Assembly: GCA_964421245.1 (NCBI GenBank)
Contig: CAYQVW010000004.1
Location: 1-64,000, forward strand
Length of the DNA: 64,000 bases
From: CAYQVW01 sp964421245
GTDB lineage: Bacteria > Margulisbacteria > WOR-1 > XYC2-FULL-46-14
Direction: 5' to 3'
Below, in pieces: positions 39,920-46,821 of this stretch; position 1 is the first letter of the stretch, and the number at the start of each line of letters is the position of its first letter. The notes below the pieces were generated by a model. It saw only the letters and a list, made by a program, of their open reading frames with translations. It made no database searches and was not told where the DNA came from. The translations under genes and the position numbers were made by a program.

Positions 39920-41338
39920 ATGGAAGGATCAGTAACACTTACAATGTCGGATAAAGATTTTTATAAATTACAAAAGAGAATCTTTCGCTATAAAGCATGG
40001 GGGATCGGTTTCTATTTTAATCCTAAGACAAAAGCTCCCCATGGCTATACAACCCCAAAAGCAATTTATTATCCAGAATGCCGATTTCCTCGCAAAGCAT
40101 TCAACAAATTAAGCTTTGAAAAATTAAGCTTTGAAGCAAGAAAAAGTTATCCTAAAGATATTATCAAAAAAAGTCCTTTCTTCAACTTGATGTTATGTCC
40201 TAATCTAACTCGTTATTTTAGGAGTCATGAGGTTTTCTGGTTCATGGCAAAACAGGTAGCGGAGCACCCACATGTAAAAGCAAATAGAGAGGTAAGACTG
40301 CTCTATCCAGGCTCCGGAGCACATATTGCCCCATTAGATCTATTCCACAACCTAATCCAGCAAGGAAAGATTGATCGAGCTAGTGCAATATTTACAGAGG
40401 TTGATATTAATTCGCTAAGCCGGATCAGGATTCTATTGGACGGATTAGCCTCCAGAGGTATTTATAAAAAATTAAAGGAGAAGCCACCTAAAAATCGCCT
40501 TGGAGGGAGAAAAACTGTTTTCACTTTTGAATATAAAAACAAACCAATCTCCCTAACTTTTGCATTTAAAATGAGTGGAAAAAAATATTATTCGGACAAA
40601 CAATTAAAAAGGGCTCCAGAGGTAGTAGTAATCCACGACAGCAGCGGCATTTTTGGATCTATGTCTTTTTCTTTATTAGAGACACTTATCAAATCCATAT
40701 CAAGCATAAAGGCAATTAAACACCCCCCTCTAATTATTATGGAAAATTTTAATCACGAATATCTATCGGCAAATAAAGGAACAATAAGCACAGAACCTTA
40801 TATAGGAAAGAAGGAAGTAATCCCTTTCCCATATGGACACAGAGACAAGAAAACTCTAAAGGTAAAAAAGCTCCCTTTTATCTTTACTGAGTTGGTCTCC
40901 CCTCTTTATGGCTCAGCAATTCTGTATAAACCTGATCTAAAATTTTGGAGATTGTTTTCTCATGCTGAAATAGACGCATACTTTGAAACCTTTGACAAAT
41001 TAGATAAATTAAATAAATATGGAATTATGAGCGAGTTCGAAATTAATATTGACGGGATAACTATCACACTGCAAAATATAAAAGATAAAGACCCGGTTCT
41101 TTCAAAAGTTAATCCGGATAAAATTGTCAAAGGGTTTAAAGAATATTGTCACAATTTCTTTGGCAGAATTTTTAATCTGATTAATAAGATAAAAAAAGAC
41201 TGTCCTAAAACCGCATTAATGATAGAAACAAAAGCCAAAAAAGTATTCAAAGAATTAAAGCAAAAATACCCCTATCTTTCCGATGTAGTAAAAAAGAAAT
41301 ATCCAGATCAGATTAAACACTTGATGAGCAAACACTGA
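39920..41338 (+). CDS. Unknown protein, 472 residues, possible Rossmann domain
   Basis: I do not recognise the family. VRLLYPGSGAHIAPLDL at about residues 123-139 resembles the glycine loop of a Rossmann nucleotide or SAM-binding fold. FTEVD about 30 residues later could be the acidic strand end. The C-terminal 90 residues are Lys-rich and helical. A 15-base direct duplication at about 40108-40137 encodes KLSFEKLSFE. No signal peptide. It stands alone, convergent with the ORF6N gene. Confidence 0.6.
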   Translation: MEGSVTLTMSDKDFYKLQKRIFRYKAWGIGFYFNPKTKAPHGYTTPKAIYYPECRFPRKAFNKLSFEKLSFEARKSYPKDIIKKSPFFNLMLCPNLTRYFRSHEVFWFMAKQVAEHPHVKANREVRLLYPGSGAHIAPLDLFHNLIQQGKIDRASAIFTEVDINSLSRIRILLDGLASRGIYKKLKEKPPKNRLGGRKTVFTFEYKNKPISLTFAFKMSGKKYYSDKQLKRAPEVVVIHDSSGIFGSMSFSLLETLIKSISSIKAIKHPPLIIMENFNHEYLSANKGTISTEPYIGKKEVIPFPYGHRDKKTLKVKKLPFIFTELVSPLYGSAILYKPDLKFWRLFSHAEIDAYFETFDKLDKLNKYGIMSEFEINIDGITITLQNIKDKDPVLSKVNPDKIVKGFKEYCHNFFGRIFNLINKIKKDCPKTALMIETKAKKVFKELKQKYPYLSDVVKKKYPDQIKHLMSKH

Positions 41339-41340
41339 AT

Positions 41341-41862
41341 TTATCGCAAAAATCCGATCTTCTTTTTCGGCTTATTTTTTACTTCAATCAATTTCCTAAT
41401 CGCATCAAAGACCAATTGAATCTGTGCTTCGTTCTTTTTGAATCGTTTTTCAAATTTATCTTCGAGTTTGGAAAGTTTTTGGGCTAGGTCTTTGTGGGTT
41501 GCTAAAATTTTTCGTAATTTTACAAATGCACGCATCATGGCGATGTTGACCTGAACAGCTCTTTTGCTTTTTAAGACCGAAGAAAGCATTGCAACTCCTT
41601 GTTCGGCAAAGACATATGGCATTTTCCTTCTCCCACCCCGTTTTGATATCGCATTTTGCGACATCAAAGCATAAAACTCTTTCTCTGTTAATCGGAACAT
41701 AAAATCTCCTGGAAATCTGTCTAAATTCCTTTTAACTTGCTCGTTCAACCTGCTCGTTGGTACCTGATATAGGGCGGCAAGATCGCTGTCCAACATCACT
41801 TTCTGTCCTCTAATCAGATAGATTTTGTTCTCAATTCTCTCAATTGGTACTAAATTACTCAT
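41341..41862 (-). CDS. ORF6N-domain DNA-binding protein
   Basis: The protein carries an ORF6N domain (VPIERIENKIYLIRGQKVML; LYQVPTSRLNEQVKRNLDRFP; AEQGVAMLSSVLKS), then a coiled coil and a basic tail (KNKPKKKIGF). ORF6N proteins are DNA-binding and common in phages, but free-standing chromosomal copies are frequent. I choose the ATG at 41862, eight bases after AGGGGG; a GTG at 41871 is the alternative. The two symmetric repeat elements directly upstream are candidate binding sites (inference). Confidence 0.85.
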   Translation of the reverse strand: MSNLVPIERIENKIYLIRGQKVMLDSDLAALYQVPTSRLNEQVKRNLDRFPGDFMFRLTEKEFYALMSQNAISKRGGRRKMPYVFAEQGVAMLSSVLKSKRAVQVNIAMMRAFVKLRKILATHKDLAQKLSKLEDKFEKRFKKNEAQIQLVFDAIRKLIEVKNKPKKKIGFLR

Positions 41863-41905
41863 ATTTGTCACCCCCTTTATGCTATTACTAGCAATTTTGT
41901 CTCCT

Positions 41906-42010
41906 GGGATAGGTGATAGGTTATGGGTGTTAGGTTATAGGAGTTTTTAGTATAAGAACAAGAAAATTGATGAGACTATAACCAATAGCCTATCACCTAC
42001 AACCTAACAA
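41906..42010. repeat. Inverted heptamer element, 5 + 5 units (GTTATAG-type)
   Basis: Five consecutive 7-base units (consensus G[T/G][T/G]ATAG) occupy 41906-41940. A 35-base spacer follows (41941-41975). Five inverse units (CTATAAC-type) occupy 41976-42010. Unit length, phase and the 35-35-35 layout are exact; the units themselves vary by one to three bases. No coding sequence. Confidence 0.85.
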
Positions 42011-42063
42011 GGTGGCGAGATTTCGTACAATTTAAACAAAAAACGTACCGTCATATTTTAAAG

Positions 42064-42154
42064 GTTACGGGAGGTTACGATAGTTACGAAAAAGTTACGC
42101 CAAGTTACAGTAACATACCGTAACTCAACGTAACCTCTCGTAACATTTCGTAAC
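42064..42154. repeat. Inverted decamer element, 5 + 5 GTTACG cores
   Basis: Five GTTACG/GTTACA cores start at 42064, 42074, 42083, 42094 and 42104. Five inverse cores (CGTAAC; the innermost reads AGTAAC) end at 42114, 42124, 42134, 42144 and 42154. The axis is base 42109, in GTTACAGTAAC. Cores recur about every 10 bases and the four bases between them vary. The element ends one base from the 3' end of metY. Confidence 0.9.
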
Positions 42155-42155
42155 T

Positions 42156-43433
42156 TTAGATCTGGTCTAGCGCCTGCTTTATGTCGGAGATAATATCCTC
42201 CACACTCTCAATCCCAACCGACAAACGAATATAGTCAGGAGTAACTCCTGTCGCTAATTGTTCTTTCTCGGAAAGCTGCTGGTGAGTGGTTGATGCTGGA
42301 TGAATTACTAATGTCCTAGCATCACCAATATTAGCTAAATGAGAGAGAAGCTTAGTAGCATTTATAAACTTCTTCCCAGCTTCAATACCCCCTTTAATTC
42401 CGAAACCGACAATCGCTCCTGCTCCACGAGGTAAATATTTCTTCACCAGAGCCTTCTCTTTAATTCCCGGATAATTTACCCAAGAAACTTTTGGATGCTT
42501 CTCTAAAAACTCGGCGACTTTCAAAGCATTCTCAGAATGGCGAACTATTCTTAAGTGCAAAGTCTCAAGTCCTTGTATAAACTGGAAAGAATTGAAAGGA
42601 GACGGCGCCGGACCCAAATCTCTTAGAAGATTTACTCTTGCCTTAATAATGTAGGCAATATTTCCGATCGGACGCAGTGCATCTACAAACTTAATCCCAT
42701 GATAACTTGGATCAGGATCAGTTATTAATGGATGCTTCCCCGATTTCTCCCAATCAAACTTTCCAGAATCAACAATTATTCCTCCAATTGAAGTTCCGTG
42801 ACCACCAATAAACTTGGTAGCAGAGTATACAACTATATCTACTCCATGTTCAATCGGTTTTAGTAAATAAGGCGAGACGGTATTGTCCAAAATAAACGGA
42901 AGCTTATTATCATGAGCAATTTTTGCAACCTTCTCCAAATCAGTAACATTAAGTTTTGGGTTTCCAATGCTCTCAGCATACACTGCTTTGGTTTTATCGG
43001 TAATCGCCTTTTTGAAATTTTCCGGATTCGATGAATCAACAAATTTTACTTTTATTCCAAATTTTGGCAATGTTTGACTAAAAAGAGTGTAGGTTCCACC
43101 GTATAAATTATCGGCAGAGACAATCTCGTCTCCAGCCTTTGCAATATTTAGAATTGATATGGTAATGGCCGACATTCCGGAAGCAGTTGCTAGTGCTGCA
43201 GCTCCCCCATCAAGTGCCGCTACCCTCTTTTCAAAAACATCAGAAGTCGGATTCATTAAACGGGTATAGATATTTCCGAATTCTTTCAATCCAAACAGAT
43301 TAGCAGCGTGCTCTGTATCTTTGAACACATATGATGTTGTTTGGTAGATTGGAACCGCTCTTGATCCAGTCGTCTTTTCAGCTTCTTCGTATCCTGCGTG
43401 TAACAATTTTGTTTCATCTTTAAAATTTGTCAT
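42156..43433 (-). CDS. metY: O-acetylhomoserine aminocarboxypropyltransferase (MetY)
   Basis: This 425-residue PLP enzyme of the Cys/Met metabolism family has PLP lysine motif YSATKFIGGHGTSIGG, phosphate-binding SGMSAITISI and the C-terminal HPASTTHQQL typical of MetY. It makes homocysteine from O-acetylhomoserine and a sulfide donor. It starts directly after the cysK stop codon, so the two are co-transcribed. The nearby thiF-thiS pair suggests that the sulfide could come from a thiocarboxylated carrier protein, as in Wolinella. Confidence 0.93.
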   Translation of the reverse strand: MTNFKDETKLLHAGYEEAEKTTGSRAVPIYQTTSYVFKDTEHAANLFGLKEFGNIYTRLMNPTSDVFEKRVAALDGGAAALATASGMSAITISILNIAKAGDEIVSADNLYGGTYTLFSQTLPKFGIKVKFVDSSNPENFKKAITDKTKAVYAESIGNPKLNVTDLEKVAKIAHDNKLPFILDNTVSPYLLKPIEHGVDIVVYSATKFIGGHGTSIGGIIVDSGKFDWEKSGKHPLITDPDPSYHGIKFVDALRPIGNIAYIIKARVNLLRDLGPAPSPFNSFQFIQGLETLHLRIVRHSENALKVAEFLEKHPKVSWVNYPGIKEKALVKKYLPRGAGAIVGFGIKGGIEAGKKFINATKLLSHLANIGDARTLVIHPASTTHQQLSEKEQLATGVTPDYIRLSVGIESVEDIISDIKQALDQI

Positions 43434-44342
43434 TTAATTTCCCTCCTTAAATAATGGTGTACTTAAATATCTTTCTGCCGTATCTGGTAACACGACTACA
43501 ATAAGTTTATCTTTATTTTCGGGCCTCGCGGCCATATTTTGAGCTGCGACTAGCGCCGCTCCAGATGAGATACCGACCATTAGCCCATCTGTCTTTGCAA
43601 TAGTTCGGGCAGCTTTAAAAGCTGCCCCTCCGTCCACTTTTATAACTTCATCATAAACCTTGGTATTCAAAACATCCGGAACAAACCCGGCTCCAATTCC
43701 CTGAATCTTGTGAGGACCAGGTCCACCACCCGATAAAACTGCGGAATCGGACGGTTCAACTGCAACAATTTTAATAGATTTCTTCTTCTTTTTCAAAACC
43801 TCTCCTACTCCAGTAATTGTTCCACCGGTTCCAATTCCGGCAACAAAAATATCAATTTTTCCATCGGTATCTTCCCAGATCTCCTCAGCTGTTGTTGTGC
43901 GATGAATCTCTGGATTTGCCGGATTGGTAAATTGCTGCGGCAAAAAATAATTTTTATTCTTCTTTGCTAACTCATCAGCCTTATCAATAGCTCCCTTCAT
44001 CCCCTTTGCCCCTTCGGTTAAAACTAATTCTGCGCCTAAAAACTTTAATAGTGCTCGGCGTTCAATACTCATAGTATCGGGCATTGTAAGGATAACTTTA
44101 TATCCCTTTGCAGCTCCAATCCAAGCTAAGGCAATCCCGGTATTTCCAGAAGTTGGTTCAACAATAACTGAACCTTTCTTTAATTTTCCATCTTTCTCGG
44201 CCGCCTCAATCATTGCTGTTCCAATTCGATCTTTTACCGAACTGGCTGGATTGAAAAACTCCAGCTTTGCCACGATCCCATCTTTTAGTTTTAAAAGCGG
44301 GGTCTTTCCTATTAATTCTGTTAAACTATTTACTACTTTCAT
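43434..44342 (-). CDS. cysK: Cysteine synthase (O-acetylserine sulfhydrylase)
   Basis: The 302-residue PLP protein of the beta-family has NPASSVKDRIG with the PLP lysine (about residue 38), the substrate loop EPTSGNTGIALA, and GIGTGGTITGVGE for phosphate binding. It converts O-acetylserine plus sulfide to cysteine. AGGAGG lies 7 bases upstream. It is downstream of an Rrf2 regulator on the same strand and immediately upstream of metY. Confidence 0.94.
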   Translation of the reverse strand: MKVVNSLTELIGKTPLLKLKDGIVAKLEFFNPASSVKDRIGTAMIEAAEKDGKLKKGSVIVEPTSGNTGIALAWIGAAKGYKVILTMPDTMSIERRALLKFLGAELVLTEGAKGMKGAIDKADELAKKNKNYFLPQQFTNPANPEIHRTTTAEEIWEDTDGKIDIFVAGIGTGGTITGVGEVLKKKKKSIKIVAVEPSDSAVLSGGGPGPHKIQGIGAGFVPDVLNTKVYDEVIKVDGGAAFKAARTIAKTDGLMVGISSGAALVAAQNMAARPENKDKLIVVVLPDTAERYLSTPLFKEGN

Positions 44343-44392
44343 TTTGTCCTCCTTTATTTTGATCTCGAATCAAAACCCTCACCCATCATATC

Positions 44393-44452
44393 CATCTTCC
44401 CTTCCTTCTTCTACACCCCTCTCCCATTGGGAGAGGGGAAGGGGGTGAGGGT
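44393..44452. repeat. CCCCTCTCCC/GGGAGAGGGG palindromic repeat
   Basis: An 11-base perfect inverted repeat (CCCCTCTCCCA and its complement, one-base loop), bounded by CTTCCCTTCC and GGGGAAGGGGGTGAGGG, fills the gap between the rrf2 stop and cysK. Many bacterial genomes carry dispersed repeats of this look. Confidence 0.75.
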
Positions 44453-44905
44453 CTAAATCGAATAATCCAAATACTTTTTAGTTTTAGCAATATTCTTTTT
44501 CTGTTTCTCTTTCAAATCTTCAAAAGTGATGCCGTCGACCTTTTCAGCAATCATTTTACCAATATCACAAAAGACTTCACGCAAAACACAACTGCCGGAA
44601 TAATTACAATTGGTCGGCTTTTGTGAAAAAACACAAGATATTGGCTCAACCGGGCCATCTATAAATCGAACAATCTGCCCCAAAGTAATCTGGTTTGGCT
44701 TATGGGCCAACACATATCCCCCATTTCGTCCTCGAATGCTTTTAACAAAACCACCTTTCTTTAATTGTAGAAAAATCTGTTCCAAAAATTTATACGGAAT
44801 ATCCTGCCGTTTTGAAATCTCATCCACACTTTGTGGCTTTTCAAAATAAAAAGAGAGATCTAAAATCGCCTTAAGTGCATAATCCCCTTTATATGATATT
44901 TTCAT
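44453..44905 (-). CDS. Rrf2-family regulator (CymR/IscR-like)
   Basis: The 150-residue protein has a winged helix (GDYALKAILDLSFYF; IPYKFLEQIFLQLKKGGFV; GRNGGYVLAHKP). Four cysteines lie in a C-terminal block (SCVFSQKPTNCNYSGSC, then FCDIG). The gene precedes cysK-metY, so it probably regulates cysteine and methionine synthesis, as CymR does in Firmicutes. The cysteines allow an Fe-S cluster, as in IscR. A strong promoter lies upstream. Confidence 0.88.
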   Translation of the reverse strand: MKISYKGDYALKAILDLSFYFEKPQSVDEISKRQDIPYKFLEQIFLQLKKGGFVKSIRGRNGGYVLAHKPNQITLGQIVRFIDGPVEPISCVFSQKPTNCNYSGSCVLREVFCDIGKMIAEKVDGITFEDLKEKQKKNIAKTKKYLDYSI

Positions 44906-44920
44906 TTTTCTCCTTTGTCC

Positions 44921-44982
44921 TCATTCTTACCCTCTCCATTTTTATGGAGAAGGTGTCCCGACAGAGTCGGGACGGGTGAGGA
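44921..44982. repeat. Double-hairpin repeat upstream of the Rrf2 gene
   Basis: Two hairpins lie side by side, TCTCCAT/ATGGAGA and GTCCCGAC/GTCGGGAC, between the promoter and the rrf2 start, that is in the mRNA leader. The second stem resembles the palindrome at 105-120. With the repeat at 44393-44452 it brackets the gene. Confidence 0.75.
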
Positions 44983-45006
44983 AAATACTCTACTATCTCT
45001 ATCGGA

Positions 45007-45036
45007 ATAATAGCATATTAACTTGCATGCTGTCAA
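45007..45036 (-). promoter_or_regulatory. Promoter of rrf2-cysK-metY
   Basis: Minus strand: consensus -35 TTGACA (45031-45036), 18-base spacer, -10 TATTAT (45007-45012). The CCGATAGAGATAG stretch just downstream could be the regulator's operator. The leader is about 95 bases and contains the double hairpin. Confidence 0.8.
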
Positions 45037-45054
45037 GGGTTTATTTTTAAATAT

Positions 45055-45246
45055 TTAACCGCCACCAACAAAAGAGACTATCTCCACCCTATCCTTATCT
45101 TTAAGTGAGGCATTTTCTTCACGAGGAATGATTTGACCATTTAATTCAATTACAATATTTCCACGATGCAGGCTTAATTCATTAATTAATTCTTGAATAT
45201 TTTTTGATTTTGATTCTTTTTCTTTCCCATTAATAATAAGTTTCAT
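45055..45246 (-). CDS. ThiS-like sulfur carrier protein
   Basis: This 63-residue ubiquitin-fold protein (MKLIINGKE; IVIELNGQIIP; DRVEIVSFVGGG) ends in the Gly-Gly type tail needed for adenylation and thiocarboxylate formation. The start at 45246 gives the normal ThiS N-terminus; the longer frame from 45261 would translate heptamer repeat DNA. It follows a ThiF-like activating enzyme. thiG, thiH and other thiamine genes are absent here while cysK and metY are close, so it may serve amino-acid rather than thiamine synthesis (inference). Confidence 0.85.
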   Translation of the reverse strand: MKLIINGKEKESKSKNIQELINELSLHRGNIVIELNGQIIPREENASLKDKDRVEIVSFVGGG

Positions 45247-45247
45247 A

Positions 45248-45275
45248 CTATCCCCTATCACCTATACCCTATCCC
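45248..45275. repeat. Four heptamers (CTAT[C/A][C/A]C) at the thiF-thiS junction
   Basis: Four phased 7-base units span the last codons of thiF and the gap before thiS. Read on the other strand they include GGGATAG and GTGATAG, identical to units of the element at 41906-42010. Confidence 0.75.
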
Positions 45276-45867
45276 CCAACAATTTATAAACCGCCCAGGC
45301 CTGATAAGCTGCGGCCACAGAAACACGAGCAGACATTAGTCCAATTGTCCCGCCACAGCATGATTTCTCATCTCCAATTAAAACAAAATTCGGTCGTTTA
45401 AAATTTATTTTTATATCTTGAGGGTCTTGATCCCCCGCAATCCCCGAAACCGCCACCACCTTAAAATTATTTTCGAGCAAAATATTAACCAACATCGCCT
45501 TTTGATCCGCCAGATCAAAACACTCCGCCACAACCTCACAACTTTCAAATGTTTTAATTATATTTTTCGGATTTAGTGCTTGTTTAGAAATTAGGATTTG
45601 GGATTTAGGATTTATTTTCAAGAGGACATCTTTCAAAGTTTCGACTTTGGGTTTGCCTACATCCTCTTGAAAATACTGTTGTCGATTCAAATTGGATGGT
45701 TCAATAACATCAAAATCAACTAAAACTAAATTATCTGCTCCCATGCGGACAAGGTTAATTGCAAGATTTGAGCCCAATCCACCACAACCGGCAATCCCAA
45801 TTTTTTTATCTTTTAGCTTTTCCCTTACACCTTTGGGATTCCGCTCAAAAATTGATTCAATACTCAT
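45262..45867 (-). CDS. ThiF-family sulfur carrier adenylyltransferase
   Basis: The 201-residue E1-like enzyme has the nucleotide loop GIAGCGGLGSNLA, the acid LVDFDVIEPSNLNRQ and a C-terminal SCCGGTIGLMSA. It resembles the short ThiF type found next to ThiS in clostridia. It should adenylate the Gly tail of the adjacent carrier protein. Its last codons (LLGDRV) are made of heptamer repeat sequence, so the C-terminus has been remodelled. Its promoter is leaderless. Confidence 0.88.
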   Translation of the reverse strand: MSIESIFERNPKGVREKLKDKKIGIAGCGGLGSNLAINLVRMGADNLVLVDFDVIEPSNLNRQQYFQEDVGKPKVETLKDVLLKINPKSQILISKQALNPKNIIKTFESCEVVAECFDLADQKAMLVNILLENNFKVVAVSGIAGDQDPQDIKINFKRPNFVLIGDEKSCCGGTIGLMSARVSVAAAYQAWAVYKLLGDRV

Positions 45868-45873
45868 AATTCA

Positions 45874-45903
45874 ATTATACTTGCAAAGTCACCCTGATCG
45901 CAA
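45874..45903 (-). promoter_or_regulatory. Leaderless promoter of thiF
   Basis: Minus strand: -35 TTGCGA (45898-45903), 18-base spacer, -10 TATAAT (45874-45879), six bases from the ATG at 45867. Confidence 0.75.
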
Positions 45904-45931
45904 TACAAACTGCACATCGGTTTTATTTTGA

Positions 45932-46819
45932 TTAGCCCAAGTCAACATACTCTGGAACATAAAACAAAAATTTATACTTAGGAGAACCTCTTCTTTGATA
46001 TTCCATCAATCTCTTAACTGAACCTATTTCTTGACAAAGAAGACTATTCCCTTCCCTTAAAAGAACATCTGTTCTACAAAATATCCACCTATCTCCTTGA
46101 AACAAAAAATCAGCCATTTGAGTATCTGGAAACGGAAACGAACCATCAATTATTGCTTCTGTCAATCTAACAACCGCTCGAAATATCGCCATTTCTTCAT
46201 CCATTGGATATATCGGCTCATTATCACAATTAAAATCATAGGACATTAGAGGAACAAATATTGTAACAGGAAGAGCTCCTCCTTCCATAGGATAAGGAAA
46301 CCCTTTTAGAGCACCTTCTGGATATCCTTGCTCATCAACAATTAATCTGTCTGAATCACCATCCTTAAAACGAGCAACAAACGACAAGTCAGGGGAATAA
46401 TCCTCAACATGCACAACTTTTTGACAATCATCAAACGCTGATAAACCAGTTGCGTTAACGATAGAAGTAAAATCCTTAAAAAAGCTAACAACATTACTCC
46501 TATTATGAATAAAATCAGACTCACAAACCCCACCCAACTCCAAACATTTACCACCATAAAATTCTGAATTAGCAAAACCAAGATGCACTTTAACCATTTC
46601 TGCCATCTGCTGCAGCACACCATCTTCTTCGCTATATCTTGTTGCAAAAGCTAGAGCAATATCATTCTCAGCTAATCTGCCAAGTTGCCTAACAGCTTGC
46701 GCTGGCCTTGCAACCAATTCAGACCCAACACCACCAACCTCATATTTGGGCCACACTACTGTCCCTTGACAATCTATAATCAAGGATCCTCTTGGTTTAC
46801 TCGCAATGTTTCTTATCAT
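45932..46819 (-). CDS. HAD-like protein, unknown function
   Basis: This protein of about 295 residues starts with SLIIDCQGTVVWPK, a HAD motif I with DxxGT form (usual DxDxT, second Asp replaced by Gln). ALAFATRYSEED could be motif II, and VVHVEDYSPDL could be motif IV. The C-terminal 100 residues are not recognised. I choose the start at 46819, two bases after the upstream stop; the frame also extends to 46843. The pairing with a PEP-synthase-like gene is tight. The missing motif I aspartate makes ordinary phosphatase activity uncertain. Confidence 0.6.
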   Translation of the reverse strand: MIRNIASKPRGSLIIDCQGTVVWPKYEVGGVGSELVARPAQAVRQLGRLAENDIALAFATRYSEEDGVLQQMAEMVKVHLGFANSEFYGGKCLELGGVCESDFIHNRSNVVSFFKDFTSIVNATGLSAFDDCQKVVHVEDYSPDLSFVARFKDGDSDRLIVDEQGYPEGALKGFPYPMEGGALPVTIFVPLMSYDFNCDNEPIYPMDEEMAIFRAVVRLTEAIIDGSFPFPDTQMADFLFQGDRWIFCRTDVLLREGNSLLCQEIGSVKRLMEYQRRGSPKYKFLFYVPEYVDLG

Positions 46820-46821
46820 AA

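Noticed and set aside
41341..41862. Prophage indicated by the ORF6N gene
   Set aside because: No structural, lysis or integrase genes nearby; free-standing ORF6N genes are common in chromosomes.
41906..42154. CRISPR array
   Set aside because: Units are 7 and 10 bases in inverted arms, without constant-length unique spacers, and no cas genes are near.
42064..42154. Replication origin iterons
   Set aside because: The symmetric inverted layout and lack of an AT-rich unwinding region, DnaA boxes or a rep gene argue against it.
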